Shown: positions 39,874 to 52,970, counted from the stretch's first letter. The stretch: 64,000 nucleotides of DNA from Seriola aureovittata (GCF_021018895.1 NC_079386.1:12021835-12085834), one strand, 5' to 3'. Made by a program: numbers and translations. Notes: generated by a model not told the origin, from the sequence alone.

Positions 39874-41962
39874 TTCCAAGTCCGGCTGGGGATCTCCCAC
39901 GACACACTCGTAAATGTCACCCATGTAGGCACTTAGCTGCTTGTCAGAAGTCGCTATGAGCTCCCTTCACGTCACCAGTTCATAAGAGCTCTTCACTGTG
40001 TGATAGGCTTCCTTTATGCACTTATGTTCCCAGCAGTTTGCCTCCTTCCACTGAAGTCTGTTATTAATATATCATTCTGGACAGATTAATGGTGACGAAT
40101 CTGACGTTAAGTGAAGCTTATTAAGCAAAGGCTTGGTTTGGAATAAAGTTGAGGTAAAATATGAAAAAAAAAAAAATGGCTGGTTGTGTTTAAGCGGCTT
40201 TGTTTACCATTATTCTAATCATTTTACCGCCCCCAGACTTGTCATTTTGATTGATATCCCTGCCTTTCCCCCAATCCCAGACCTCATCAACCCAGAACCA
40301 AACGGCAGCTAGCTCCCCCTCAAGGCACCTCTCACCACTTGAATCTACTCTGTAATTTACAATTGGCTATTGTGTCCCAAGTGTTGCATCGGACCAACTC
40401 AGGGGTAAATGAACCATGTCGAAGATCAGTCTTTCAGTCTTGATTACACCCCCCCCACCCCCCACCCCACCCACCTCCTTCCTCTCCCTTCCTCCATAAC
40501 TTCAGGAAACCGAGCAAAAAAAAAAGAAAAGCCACGGATCAGAACCCGCTATTACCCGAGCACCTGGGTTCAGCCGCTCACTCGCCGAGCAAAATGGCCG
40601 ACGCGTTCTCCGCCAGTGGCCGCTCTGATTGACTATTTGTAGTTGTTACTCAGGACATTGTTGCTGGGAGGAAAGAGAGAGTGAGAGAGAAAGAGAGAGA
40701 GAGAGGGAGGAATAAGGAGAAGGAGGACTCCATCTCCTGAGATGCAGTTAGAAAAAGAGTAAAAGGTGAAACCAAAGCTCCATAATAAACCGACTATAGA
40801 GGCAAGGTGCCGCAAATCAATACCTGAAACCATATTAAATGTCTGGAGCTCCTCAATCCACAGTAGAATTTGTCTAAACTAAAGCCAGCATTACAGTCAT
40901 CTCCACTTTATATTGCAGTTTCCAACATGGCGGGCCTGTGGGAATTCAACATATGAGGCCTGGTGTAAGGCTGTATACACTACGCAGTTCATTCTGGCAG
41001 CACATTACAGTCACAATCTAGTTTTAAGACTTGAGCTGATTTATTACAAAGTTACGTTTCATCAAATTTCTTCCATATTTTCTCTGTATGTCAAGTAATT
41101 AACACACAGAACCCCCCCCCCCCCCCGCCCACACACACACACACACAGCAGAGGATGGAATAATACAATAAACTGTAAGGCTGCGGCCAGCAATCCTCAT
41201 CTGCCCTCACGGTGTCCACAAACTATACCAAGGCCGTAACCTTATTCACATTTTAATTTAATCGCTGTACGCTGCATACTAAGAGAGCGAGCAGGGGGAA
41301 AGTACACAAGGAGTAAGGAAGCAAATTGAAAAATTAGCATTCTCAAAAAAGGGCAGGCCAGACTTCATATTTCAGTTGATTTGATAGCAGCTACCTTGCG
41401 AGGCCGCTCGTAACTCCAGCTGCCCCGTGACCTTCATTCTTCAGCGGGCAGGCGGACTCTTCCCAGCCTCTGACAAGATTTATCGGGCCTGGCTAATAGC
41501 CTGCTCTCTGCCAGGTAAGGCCTCATCGATACAGGGGCTCCTCCTGCCCCTGCCAGTGCTTTGCTAATGAATATTTCTACTTTTTTTTATTTGGCACACA
41601 TCTAGAGTTTAATACAGGTGGTATAGGCATGTAAAAGAAGTAGAATAGGGGTTAAAGTGCACATCTTAGTCACAGCAGGGTCTAATAAATAGCTCAGGTG
41701 GGGGCAAAGGAGCTCCCAGTGCCTTGCTGGAGGGCACTTGTGATTGTTGAGAGTGAAAAGAAGGCATCGCATCACAGGCTACTCAAGCTTGTCGCGGGTT
41801 TTTAACAGGCGAAGATAAAGTATTGCTCTAGCCGTCGGGCTCCATCTGCCTCTGTATGCATGTGTGTTGAAAGTATATGTAATAACCAGACACACACACA
41901 CACACACGCACACAGAGATATAATGAACTGCATTCCTAGGGTAAACACAGCAGCACAGGCGC

Positions 41963-41993
<31 letters not shown>

Positions 41994-44983
41994 GGATATT
42001 GAAACCCTCTCAGGCATGTCGCAGCGCGTGTGCCTGCCGTGCAGGATGATGGAGAGGCTGAACTGTGGAGCCCCCGTTTGCTCTCCTCTCTAGCCCTCAC
42101 AGGATACACAAACACACACACACACACACACATATATTCCTACTGTACACCCACACACTTTATCACACCCTTACACATTCACACACGCAACAACACAACG
42201 AGTGTACCCGCCGAGTACACATGCACAAACTTTCACACAGGTCCCCCCAGGCTTTGATGGATGGTCGGTGAGTGCTCTACCTCCTGTTTCATACACATAT
42301 AATCTCATTTGGGGGCCACATGGTGGGAGCCGCACCAAAACAGGGCTAATAGAAGCAGTCAAGCTGTCCTACTCCCCCCCCCCTCTTCTCAAGTCAAGTC
42401 ATATCCATTATACTCTGCTGCTTAGCAAATATGTATGACTGCAGCCTGTTAATAGAAAGGTATGTCCTTTGAATAAAGAATAAAATAAAATAAAAAAAAC
42501 ACAAAGCTTTCAGATGCATTATTTATCCTGGACAATTCTTAATGTGTCTAACGCGGTCAGGAGATCTCAGCGCATCTTAATATTTCAGCAGTTTCCTTAA
42601 TAGGAAAGAGGGGAGGTCAAAGTCAAAAAGGGGAAGTATGTGCGAAGAGAGAGAACAGGTACACGTCTGTCAGAGCCTTAAAAAAAAAAAGAAATCAATG
42701 TGAACCTGAACCCAGGGTGAAGGTTGAACCATTAAATACGCTCAAATTACACTCTTGAACTTGTTAACCCCCCCACCCCACCCCCCCACCTGTCAATACC
42801 ATTGTGTAGACCATGTATGTGTAGACCCCCCTACACCCCCCCCCAGTCCGGTGTCTTTCTACGGACCATCTAACACGTCAGTCAAAGTGTCTTTTTTGGT
42901 CACCTGTCAAGCGCTGCTTAATAGACAACTTCGTCTTTGAGCTAAGGAGCTTTGCAGTCGGCCCCACCAGAGCAAAAGGTGGCATTTGAGGTGGGGGGGG
43001 GGGGGGGGGATCAATGTGTCTGGCGGCTCTCATTCTCATCTTCACCACGAAGGCCGGTGCGTGACAACATGGCCGATGCTGGTTTGGGGGGGGGGTGTGT
43101 GTTTAAATCGTTGGACGTAAGGTGCACGGACCCCTGTCGGCAGATCCCTTGACATCCTTGGGCCCCCGTGTGAGCAACGCCGACAGCGAAGTGATTCATC
43201 TGAGTCATCGCTCGACGTCTCCCCAGTGAGGGGGGGGGGGTAAGAAGCGGGAAAAGACGGAGAGAAAACACGCAGGGCCACACTCGACGGAAACTCTGCC
43301 CGTCAGAGGAAGCGCGGACGCAAAGACACCTCTGCCACCTGTTTGAATCGACATCAACACAACAAATGTGCCCTGTGACCTTTTCTGCAAAACAGCAACA
43401 ACAAAAACAAATCACATCATTATATGGATTTTTTTTTTTTTAAGCAAGTTTGATGACAAAAACACTACTGTTTTTGCCTATTAGTCTCACATACAGCCGC
43501 CTCACGTCTGATACGTGTTGCGATCCGGCTCATCGATAGGCGATGGGTGGGGGGGCGGGGGGGGACACACTATTCCCCAGGGTTTACACGGCAGTGGAGC
43601 GAAGTGGTGTTCTCATTTAGCCGCTTCTAGTTTCTGGAGTCTATACAAAGAGGACAACTATAGAGAAAACAACAAGGCTGGCGCGGCGCATCACAGACCT
43701 TGGGAGCCTTGTAAAAGTCAATTTGCTGTACGAACTCCTCCTAACAATTGCCACAGAAAAAAAAAAAAAAAAACCCCAAAAAAAACAAGTCTGCAATATG
43801 GTGAGCATGCACTGATTGATAGTGCCACAGGAAAGGCAAATCTGCAAATATGAATCGGCTTTATCCTGGTGAGCCCTATCTAATGCGATCGCTGCCGGTA
43901 TGAAATGAAATTCCATTTTCGATGACATCAAATTGAAAGAAGCGGCGAGAAGAAGGTGGCATCCTCGACACTGCCACTTACAATCAGCGGCGTGGAGAGC
44001 AATCAAGGTGGCATGCGGCTTAAATTTCTTGTCTGTTTCTTCCCTCACTGCCCCCTCCCCCCAAACCCCCCTCCCCACCTCCCTCGCTTCCTCCTCCTCC
44101 TCCTTCTCCTCCTGCCTCTGTCTTTCGGCATCTTATCATGACAAATGTTGCGGATGAGTCCGGGCCTCCTTCAGCTTATTCAATCATGAGTATTTATTTT
44201 CTTGTGAAGACAACTGAGCTCAGTGGCGCATTTATTGTGTGTAGAGGGGAGGGGGTAAAAGAAGAAGGGAAAAGGAGAAAGAGACATAGAAATGAAGCAA
44301 TACGTTTCATGCTTTCCCCTATAGGTAAAGGAAGGCCTCAGTATTAACATATTATGCAGAGTAATATAGGAGAAACTGTAGCAATATCTCCCTGACTTCC
44401 TCTGCCAGTCTCCACCATTTCTGCCTGCGTATCAGGTAAGTCTAATCCTTAGATTAGTAATTGCCTTGGAGCGAATGCATTCAAATCACCAAACCAAATT
44501 ATACCAGAAAATGCTGCCCGCTGCAATTTCATGAGTATTACTGTGCACTCTTACTCCTTCCATTTTCCCTCTCAGAACATAAACAACAAAAGCCTGAGCA
44601 GCCATAGATTGAATTAAGCTGTAATAGATCCAAAACAATTTTGATAAAATTAGCCACAGTCGACGGTACGCAAGCACCACACACAAAGGACAAGCGCTAA
44701 TAATAATGTGACAATAAACAAACCAGCTCATTGCACATAATCTCATTTCTTACTAGACACAAGATTGCCAGATTTTTATTTTCTTCTGCTGACGTGATCA
44801 TCAGCTGATTGCTTGCATGACGTTGCAGTTGACTAGAAAGTTCTTAGCTGGATTCAAATCTAATTTCATTTTTTTTATTTTTATTTTTTAAATGAAGTTA
44901 ATTTGCAGTGACAACAAGTGGCCCTTACTCTGCTTTTGCTAAGAATAAGCTGACCTGTATCATCAGCAACAGTGGGAGGGGCA

Positions 44984-45026
44984 GTGGTGGTGGTGGTGGT
45001 GGGGGGGGGGGGGGGGGGGGGGGGGG
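44984..45026. repeat. (TGG)n leading into G26
   Basis: A short TGG array runs directly into 26 consecutive G residues. Confidence 0.93.
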
Positions 45027-45370
45027 TGACCAAACATGTGAAAGCTCCTGTGGAACCTCTTATCAACTAATTACCTCATTGAGCTCAATGAGTGACTGAC
45101 TGCCTCGACAATTTCACAGATAAAAATCACACGAGAGTCGGCGAGGGACCCTGGTGCCTGGTGAAATTCAAGTGGTGATGAATGCTAAAAGTAAAAAAAA
45201 AAAAAAGCACCCAGAAGTCCAGAGAACATGGTGGCGAGGCTGCTTAATCCTACATACAGATGTTCATATAAGACTGAAGTTTAAATTAGGTCGGTTGTGG
45301 CTTCTCATAGGTGTTTAGGCAGCTACGTTTTATAGGGTTCAAACAAATGAGGCTGGAGGCAAAGTACCAC

Positions 45371-45528
45371 ATTTGCATATTGGTTTCCTGATGTGCCCCC
45401 GGAGCCTGAAGGGCAATCACATCCTATGTTTTGGCTACAGACAGCATCCAGGTGACCCTCCATTTGCATGGTGATATTGTTTGTCCTGTGCAAGAGCGCC
45501 GGGGTGAGGGTTGTAGCCCTATGCAAAT
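45371..45528. promoter_or_regulatory. cluster of three perfect POU octamers (candidate enhancer)
   Basis: ATTTGCAT occurs at 45371-45378 and 45462-45469, and its reverse complement ATGCAAAT at 45521-45528. SOX-like words sit close by (ATTGTT near 45476, AACAAATG near 45343). This arrangement is typical of SOX/POU-bound neural enhancers, and the location is 4.4 kb inside the first intron of a neurally expressed adhesion gene. The function is inferred from motifs only. Confidence 0.45.
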
Positions 45529-46182
45529 GCGGTTGCTTTATCGAGGCCGTAGTCAGCTTGCGCAGGGAAAGGGTTGCTGCTCAGGAGGAACAGCTGGCCG
45601 GAGTGCGCGCGCGGAGGGGGGGGGGGGGTTAAGGGCAACATCCAGTTATGCTTGCTGCATCAGCCCTCAGGCGAGATAACCTGGTATAAGTTTGTGCGCC
45701 GGGGCTCTGCCTGCCCTGAGGGGGGCTACGCTTTGCGTGAGCGTCGGATACAAGCTGCTGTGGCTCACCTTTGATTAAAAGTGATACACCTGGGCACGAG
45801 TGGCGCTTTGAAGTGCAATGATAAAACAAAAGCTGATGGCTTGTGCTAATTTGATGGCTAAGTGATTTCATTCCTCACTACATTATGGTTGGACAGCATT
45901 TATTTTCTGGCACCACATAGAACAGAAGCTACTGCCAGAAGTAATAAAGTTAAGTGTTCTGTTAAGTGCATACACCACTCATCAGCCTTCCGATGCAAGG
46001 TTTGGACACAGGTATGCAAAGAGCAGATAGAGCAAGCATGATATTATAAAAAAATAATATGAATAGCACAAGCTGCAACCAATAGGGTTACAGGAAGATA
46101 AAATAAATGTCAGGTCTGATTCCCTCCTGTTCAAGCACTCAACAGCTGCTGGCTGACATGCAGGTTTCCCCTCCCCCCAACA

Positions 46183-46822
46183 GTTAGATAAGATAAAATG
46201 AATCTTTATTGATCCCCACATGGGAAATTCACTTGTTAGAGCAGCTCAAAAGTAGACAAAAAAAAGAGCAAGTGCTCGATGAATAAAAATGATATGCACC
46301 ATATATGCACCTATCACATCTACAGATGTGACCTGCGGTGGAAACATAAAATAGATATAACAGTAAATGAATGGATAAGATATGTTGCCTGAGATATGTT
46401 GTGCTCAGTGCGGTGGGACCTGACTGTAGTTGTGATGCTGTAAGTGGTGGGGTGATTGATACAGAGACAACAACAGTGTTACAGTCTGCTGTTGTTAAAA
46501 AAGCCCGATTGCCTTCTGGATGAAGGGCCTGCACTAGCGCCCCTGAAGCTGCTTAAGGCCTTAGGGCCCCCAACAGTGTCATGCAGGGGATGGAAATCTA
46601 GAGGACAGTCCAGAGCAGAGCTAGCCCTCTAAACCAAGTTTATTGAGTCTCATTCTGTCCCTCTCTGTGCTTCAGCCTCCCCAGCAGACCACTGCTAAAA
46701 GACACCGCTGTGTCATAAACTATTCTTAACAGTGTCCTGCACTCTCCAGAGGAGCTCGGTCTCCTCAGCATACGGAGACGACTTTGGCCCCTTTTTCCAT
46801 CTGTGTCGTCTGACCTGAGCAA
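46183..46822 (-). mobile_element. L2-like LINE, 3' end remnant
   Basis: Read on the minus strand, the right part translates to a stretch around GECRTLLRIVYDTAVS and GLLGRLKHRE. This resembles the late reverse-transcriptase/C-terminal region of fish L2-type LINEs (usual form: R.LL..FYD.VV.S...Y.VVCWG). It is followed by an untranslated tail ending GGGGATCAATAAAGATTC and TTATCTTATC, a typical L2-like fish LINE 3' end. The reading frame is broken and only the 3' portion remains, so it is a dead 5'-truncated copy. Family assignment is from memory and the right boundary is uncertain. Confidence 0.6.
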
Positions 46823-49800
46823 GTTATTCCTGAAGGGAAGTTTTTTTTGTTTTCCATTCCCATCATGTCAATACCCAACCCTCTGGATGTTCACCGCTGT
46901 GGTCTGGCGGCATCTTCACCTGCACAAGTCTATCACCGTCTCCTTTGTCTCGCTGGCGTTTATGTTAGCTCAGCTTAATGACTGTTTAAATGTGTGGGGG
47001 GCTAAGAAGAAGGGCTCACCTCGCCGATAAACTCCCTCAGTTGCCTGGTTACCTGCCCGAGCCTGTGCAGTTATTGTAAGATCAGGTAGGCGAGGGGAGA
47101 GGAAGACGGAACCCGATACCTCAGAGATTACAGTCAATGGTCAGCACTATTCTCTCTCTCTCTCTCCCCCTCCTCGTCTTTCTCTCTCTCCACCCCGACC
47201 CCAAAGTCCCTTGTGAAACAGTAGGGGCCATTCTCTACACCGCTAACAGGGCCGTCTTTCTTGTGCCTGTCTCTATCTCTTCCCACAGATTGGCAAAAAG
47301 AGAGGGAGTAGTAAAAGAGAAGGGTTTGTGGGTGAGGGCGTGTACATGCATGCAGTGCCTGTCTATGTGTGAGAAAACGCACAATGAAAAATAATCCTTT
47401 ATCATTACCTTGTCATGAATCTTAAAAGGGCTCCACCTCATTTGTGGCTAAATGTGGTATAAACTGAGTCCTCCCTGGGAATTCTCAAGGAAGTGAAACA
47501 GTATTACCTTACCTTCCAGGAGAAATGAAACATCATAAAATATATATATTGTTAATGGTATTCTTTGAAGTCATAATCTTCTACCACTAATCCAGATTTT
47601 TGAAGAAATCGTTCCCCTAACTGAGGCACACAAGTGTCCTTGAGTGTTTTATTATCTCTTTAGCTGTCGTGGCACTTACCTGACAACAGAATATTTTTAG
47701 ACGCAGCGTCCCTAAAATCAAGAGCATGACCGCTTCACCACTTAATCTAATACCGAGGTTGCTGTTTAATGCTGTAATTGGAGCACATGAACACACACCT
47801 TCTCTTCAAGCCATTAAATTACGTTCTATTTACCCCGACTGAATGTCTCAACAGTGAGTATTTACTGAGCCCGTGGGATATAAAAGGCAATTTTAATGTC
47901 TGCTAGCTATTGTATATTAAAAACTTAACAGGCTACATCACACAGCAAACATTGATGATACTGCCCAGTAGGCCACTAAACACTTTCTTTACAATTTAAG
48001 TATTCAAACTGCATGCCCCAAATCAGAAGAAGTACTCTTTATTCTTAGTGCAGATTTAGTTTTGTCCAAGACACTGTATTCTAACAAACGCACAGTCCAT
48101 AAAAGTTACTGCAGCATTAATGTAGAGAGTAAATAAATAATTATATAAGTGGAGCATAGTGACACACAATACATGCTGCTGCCGCAGCAGCAAATAGAGT
48201 GCCCTTTTAATTATGCAGGAGACATCCGAAAGCAACAGCACTCCTCACACCCTGGGAAGCAGCTCAGTGAATACACCATATTAGAAGCTGTTAGAGACAG
48301 AGCAGAGGAAGAGAAGGCAGAGAAGAAAAAGGGGAGTGAAATGATTTGAGAGGAGAAATAGCAAGAGGGAGGGGAGAGGGATATAGAGAGATGAGAGTGG
48401 AGATTAAAAAAGAAACCACTGCAAGAAAAAAGGCAAGGCAGAGAGCAGCATTGTAAGGGGTATGATGTGGCGGAGGCTGAAAACACTGAGAGAGGAGAAG
48501 GAATACAGGGGGAGAACAGACAGCACGGGTGGCTGCAACACATGCAAGAGTGTATTACACAGGGCCAGAGGAGAGTTTGGGGGGGGGGGGGGGGGGCACA
48601 GAATACAAAAACATGAACGTAGAGATATCGAGAGAAAAACAAAAACGGGAAGTTGAACAAAAAATAGAAAGAAGGAAGAAACAATCCAGAACAGCACACC
48701 AGAATTCTAAAGGAGTAACGGCTGACACCAAGTAAAAGAAAGATCAATAATTCATTAGACTGCCGTAGAAAACACATAAAACAACAGTGTTCTTTTGCCT
48801 GACGCAAATCAGCTGACTTCATTATGTATTAACTTTGTTTCTCGCTGTTGTTGCACCTAACCGTACAAAAACAGACAAAAAAAAAAAAAAGGAATCTAAA
48901 GACTGAACTGATAAAAGCTCACATTTCCTGGAATTTGAATATCACATCACGCCACCTACACCTTTTTCCAGCACTACAAATGGAAGAAAAGAGTTAGTGA
49001 GTGGGGAAAAGGAATAAAAGCAGAAAAACAGAAAGGGAGGTAAGACGAAGCGTGGAGGAGGGTGGGAGAGAGAGAGGGGGAGAGGAGGAGCAGGTAGAAG
49101 ATGGAAGACATTTATATATGAGGGGAAAGATAAGGAGGTGAAAGAAACTGAGGCACAATATGAGAGAGGGTATAAAAATGTCCGATTTCACTGCAGGGTC
49201 AATGAAGTGACGCAGACCCCGAAGTGCAGAGGAATGTTAATATGACCTCCTGGCCAGATGTTCGTACTCAAGCCAAGACTGTAAAACTGACTCACAAACC
49301 TTTACAAAGCCATGTTTGTGCTGCGTTCAGCCTGCATCTAAACCTTTCTCTCCTTTCTGCTTTTTGTTCTTTCTTCTCTCCCCTTTCCTCAAGAAGAAAA
49401 GGTAGCCTTGTCACAGACAGAGGGCAGGGCAGGGCTTGACACGGCTAAGGGGGTGTGTAGCCGGCCCCCGCCACGCTCCCCTCTGGGATAAAATAACTGC
49501 AAACCAAACCCTTATGTGAGCTGTCTAGAACACTCCGACACATATTTGCCAAGGTTAGTAGCTGTGACACCCCCTGACGGAAAAAGCAGCCTCAACGCCG
49601 TGATAAAAGTGAAAAAGTTGGACGTGTTTGTTCAAGTGGTAACAATACCCCTTCCTTAGCTAATCTAAACCTTTCTCTTCTCTTTTCAATATTACATGTG
49701 AATGGCACTCCAAACCAAAACAGATCAATACCGCTAACTTGACACACATTAGCACCATAAAGGCAACAAGACTACTGAGACTAGCCCTGTCAGAAAGCAT

Positions 49801-49889
49801 TATGGTAGAGAGAACACTAAGAGGAAGAAACAGAAGACATTTAAGAGTAGTGGAAGGGGAAAAAAAACAAAAAACATGGAGACGTGTCT
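46823..49889. other. intron 1, part nearest exon 1: no gene seen
   Basis: Non-coding. It has a CT-rich patch (47150-47195), a long purine-rich block (48295-48700) and another at 48970-49165. On the transcribed strand these purine blocks are pyrimidine-rich, which produces long but meaningless open frames. Confidence 0.6.
48579..48596. repeat. G18 homopolymer
   Basis: Eighteen consecutive G residues in a purine-rich neighbourhood. Confidence 0.95.
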
Positions 49890-49898
49890 TCTTACCTG
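49890..49898 (-). other. pcdh7: 5' splice donor of pcdh7 exon 1
   Basis: On the minus strand the boundary reads CAG|GTAAGA, directly after the codons for KYNKQ. It is a near-consensus donor, and the phase 0 cut matches the phase of exon 2. If it were not spliced, the frame would stay open for 31 codons of intron before a stop near 49800. Confidence 0.9.
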
Positions 49899-52800
49899 TT
49901 TGTTGTACTTGTTGATAGTTTGACTGCTGTATTCAGAGCAGTGGTCAGATCCAAGGGAAATGTTATCTCCGGTGCCAACAAAGGTATTGGCAGGGGGCAG
50001 GTCCTGAACTGCCTGGTGCTTTTTTCCAGCTGTTGGCGACTGCGGGTGAAGCTGGACAGTGGGGAGTGGCGAACTGGACTTGTAGTGCCGGGCCAAATCT
50101 GGACTCCCGGGCCCTCCGTTGACTGAGCGGTAGCGGCCCATGCCTGGACTGTCCGACAGCTTCTCGTTGACGCCGTCGTAGCGCTGCCCGTTGGGTTTGG
50201 AGGCCTCTACAGTGACAATACTGCTATAGAGCGGCTGTTTGGACTTCTGTTTCTTCTTATCTTTCTTGGGCTTCTTGGATTTGTCATGCTGCTGTGGTGT
50301 GAAGAAGTCTTCGTGATCCTTCTTGCCGGCCTCGTAGCCATTCTTATTCTTGGGCCGGCAATAACGGGCCATTACTACGACGAGAATAATGAGGATGACC
50401 GTCATGATGCCCGAAACTACTCCGATGACAATGCTTAACCGCTGTTTGCTTAGGTCGTAGTTGGGGTCACCGGCAATGTTGGTGTTCAGAGACGTGCTCA
50501 GGCTCTTAGCCACCTGGGCCTCCACGACTGTGGAATTGGAAAGAGTCTCATTTACATACACGTGAACCAGAGTGGTGGTGGTCTGTGATGGCTGCCCTCT
50601 GTCGTTCACCTGGACCACCAGTCTGTGGAGGCCGTAGTGCTTCTGCTCCAGCTTCCCCACCAGCGAAATGACGCCGGAGCCACCGTCAATCTCAAACAGC
50701 TTGAAGGGGTTTCCCCCGATGATGCTGTAGTTCAGGTCTGCGTTGATGCCGGTGTCAGTGTCGGTGGCTAAGACCGTTCTGACTACTGTTCTGATGTTAC
50801 TGGAAGGAGGAAGGAGGGTGTAGGAGCTGTTAATTGGGAAAGTGACCGTTGGTGCGTTGTCATTTTCATCCATGACAAAGAGTGAAACGGTGGCGGTGGC
50901 GGATCTGGGAGGGTCACCGCCATCCACAGCTTTGACTCGGAAGGTGTATGTGGTTTTCTGCTCTCGGTCAAAGGATAGGGTGGAGAAAATAGTCCCAGTG
51001 TCGTTCTCAATAGAAAAAATGTCCTCTTCTTCTTCAATGAAAAGACTCATCTCAGCATTTTGGCCTTTATCTGCATCAATGACTGTAACCATGCCAACTG
51101 GGCTGTTTGGCTCAAGGTTCTCTTTGACATAGAAGGTGAACACATCCTGCATGAACTTTGGTTCGTTGTCATTCTTATCGGCCACAAGGACAACCACTGT
51201 TGCAGAGCCCTGAAGGGTGTTTATGCCCTTATCTTTGGCTATCACTTTGAATTCGTAGCGCTCTGTTTGCTCTCTATCCAGAATGCTGTTTACTCGGATG
51301 TCTCCACTGTCTGCATCGATAGAGAAAATCCCATTTACTGATGAGTCAAGGGAATAGGCTATTTCAGCGTTCTTCCCACTATCTGCGTCGATGGCTGCCA
51401 CCGTTGTCACCCTCTCGCCTGGGGCATTGTTTTCCGGAAACGACACCTCTACTACATTCTGGCTGAAGATGGGAGGGTTGTCATTAGTGTCGCCCACTTT
51501 GACGATAAGAGAGTTATTACTTGCCAGACTGGGGCTTCCAGAGTCCACAGCCACTATGACCACATTGTATTCCTGTGTGGCTTCATAGTCCAGCGGTGCA
51601 GACGTGTGGAGGAAGTATTTCTTTTTATTCTGCTCACCCTCCATTTCACTGGCTGGTTTGAGCTGAAAGGGAACATCCCCTACCACTGTGCAGGTCACTA
51701 TGCCATTTTCCCCCTGGTCACGGTCTGACACCTGAACTAAGGCAATGGGTGTGTCCACCACCACATCCTCAGCCACGTTGGCTATACCATCTTTTAAGAA
51801 AATGCGTCCAATTTTCCGTATCTCTATGACGGGGACGTTGTCGTTTTCGTCCTTGATGTTCAACACCACAGTGGCCTTGTCCATTTTGGGCGGCTGGCCT
51901 CTGTCACGGGCCATTACTGTGAACCTCAGTTGGCTCACTTCTTCACGGTCAATGCGGTGCAACACACTCAGCCACCCTGTGCTCTCATCCAACCTCAGCA
52001 GCCTCCTCACTGACTCTGTAGCTGCCCCAAACACATACTCTATTTGACCATTAACCCCCACGTCTGCATCGGCCGCTTTGAGCTGTAGGATGGGGGCGCC
52101 CGGGGAGCTGTTTTCTGGTAGGTCAGCCTCATACACACTCTTCTCGAATCGGGGGCTGTTATCATTCACATCAGTGATCATCACCCTCAGAATGGCCTGG
52201 GAGGAGCGAGGGGGATCTCCTCCATCCCTAACACGCAGTGTGAGCTCATAGGAGTCTCTCTGTTCCCTATCAAGGGCCCCTTTAATGATGAGTTGAGGCT
52301 GTTTCTCTCCATCAGTAGTGTCAGCAACTTGCAGCTCGAAGACACTGCTCCTGCTTGCGCCTTCCTCAAACCTCCTCTTCCCCGAGTACGAATCCCCAGA
52401 GGAGCCCAGGCGCCTTGAGTTCTCCCCATTGTCCTGGATAAGCTCGTATCTCTCTATTCCATTTCTGCCAAAATCTCTGTCTGTGGCAGTGGGCAGCAGA
52501 TAAAGGGTACCAATGGGTCTGTTCTCCTCCACAGACAGTGTCAGGACAGGGGAAGGGAAAGACGGGGTGTTATCATTTATATCTAATATGATGACTTTTC
52601 CCTCAAACAGGTCGACCCAGCTCTGGGCTGGTCCGATGACTGACACTTCAAAATCTATAAAACACTCATTCTCATCAAATATCATTTGGCACTGCTGTAA
52701 TTTTTCACGGTCTATCCGCCTCTCGTTGGTGGTGAGCTCACCTGTTATGTTGTCAATTTTGAAAAAATCTGAGCCCGATTCGAGCGTGAATGTCACCTCG

Positions 52801-52970
52801 CCGGACCCGGCAACAATGCCCAGGTCGGTGGCTACGTTTCCTACTCTGACATCAGCGGGTCCCTCCTCAGCCAAACGGTACCGGAGCACTTGCTTGGCAG
52901 CGGGCTGATGCACAAGCTGCAGGATGAGCATGCAATAGTACAAATAGTCCACTGCACCAGTAGTCCTCAT
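49896..52970 (-). CDS. pcdh7: protocadherin-7, coding exon 1 (signal peptide, seven cadherin repeats, membrane span, proximal tail)
   Basis: This is a delta-1 protocadherin, a calcium-dependent cell-surface adhesion protein. The exon encodes 1025 residues. Residues 1-25 form a signal peptide. Seven cadherin repeats follow, and six inter-repeat linkers are visible (DINDN 130, DVNDN 267, DENDN 374, DTNDN 494, DKNDN 598, DENDN 701). DRE calcium motifs occur near 87, 234, 341, 565 and 668, and are absent from repeat 7. The membrane span is about 846-868. The tail carries a lysine-rich stretch (897-911) and the conserved DLPPANTFVG block (990-999). Wording of the ectodomain and tail matches vertebrate PCDH7 better than PCDH1, as I recall those families. 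The start is the ATG at 52970: it is the first in-frame ATG after a TAA at 52995-52997 and has A at -3. An in-frame GTG at 52994 is not a plausible start. The exon ends in phase 0 at CAG|GTAAGA. The repeat-2 insert (about 180-208) seems shorter than the glycine-rich mammalian one. Paralogue 7a or 7b is unresolved. Confidence 0.96.

Larger units (their letters stand above)
24116..45370. other. intron 1, proximal-middle part: no gene seen
   Basis: Non-coding. It contains a pyrimidine-rich stretch (24230-24420), CT-rich DNA (29050-29165), a purine-rich stretch (36660-36895) and many short CA/GT clusters, for example 24567-24594, 27760-27776, 36048-36070 and 41889-41995. One octamer lies at 26461-26468. 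No coding sequence stands out. Confidence 0.6.

Noticed and set aside
48211..48822. 203-codon open frame on the minus strand
   Set aside because: It is a translation of a long pyrimidine-rich tract (S, F, L, P, C residues only) with no domain, splice or conservation signal.
50783..52503. Several 60-130 codon frames overlapping pcdh7 exon 1 in other frames
   Set aside because: They are shadows of the cadherin coding sequence.
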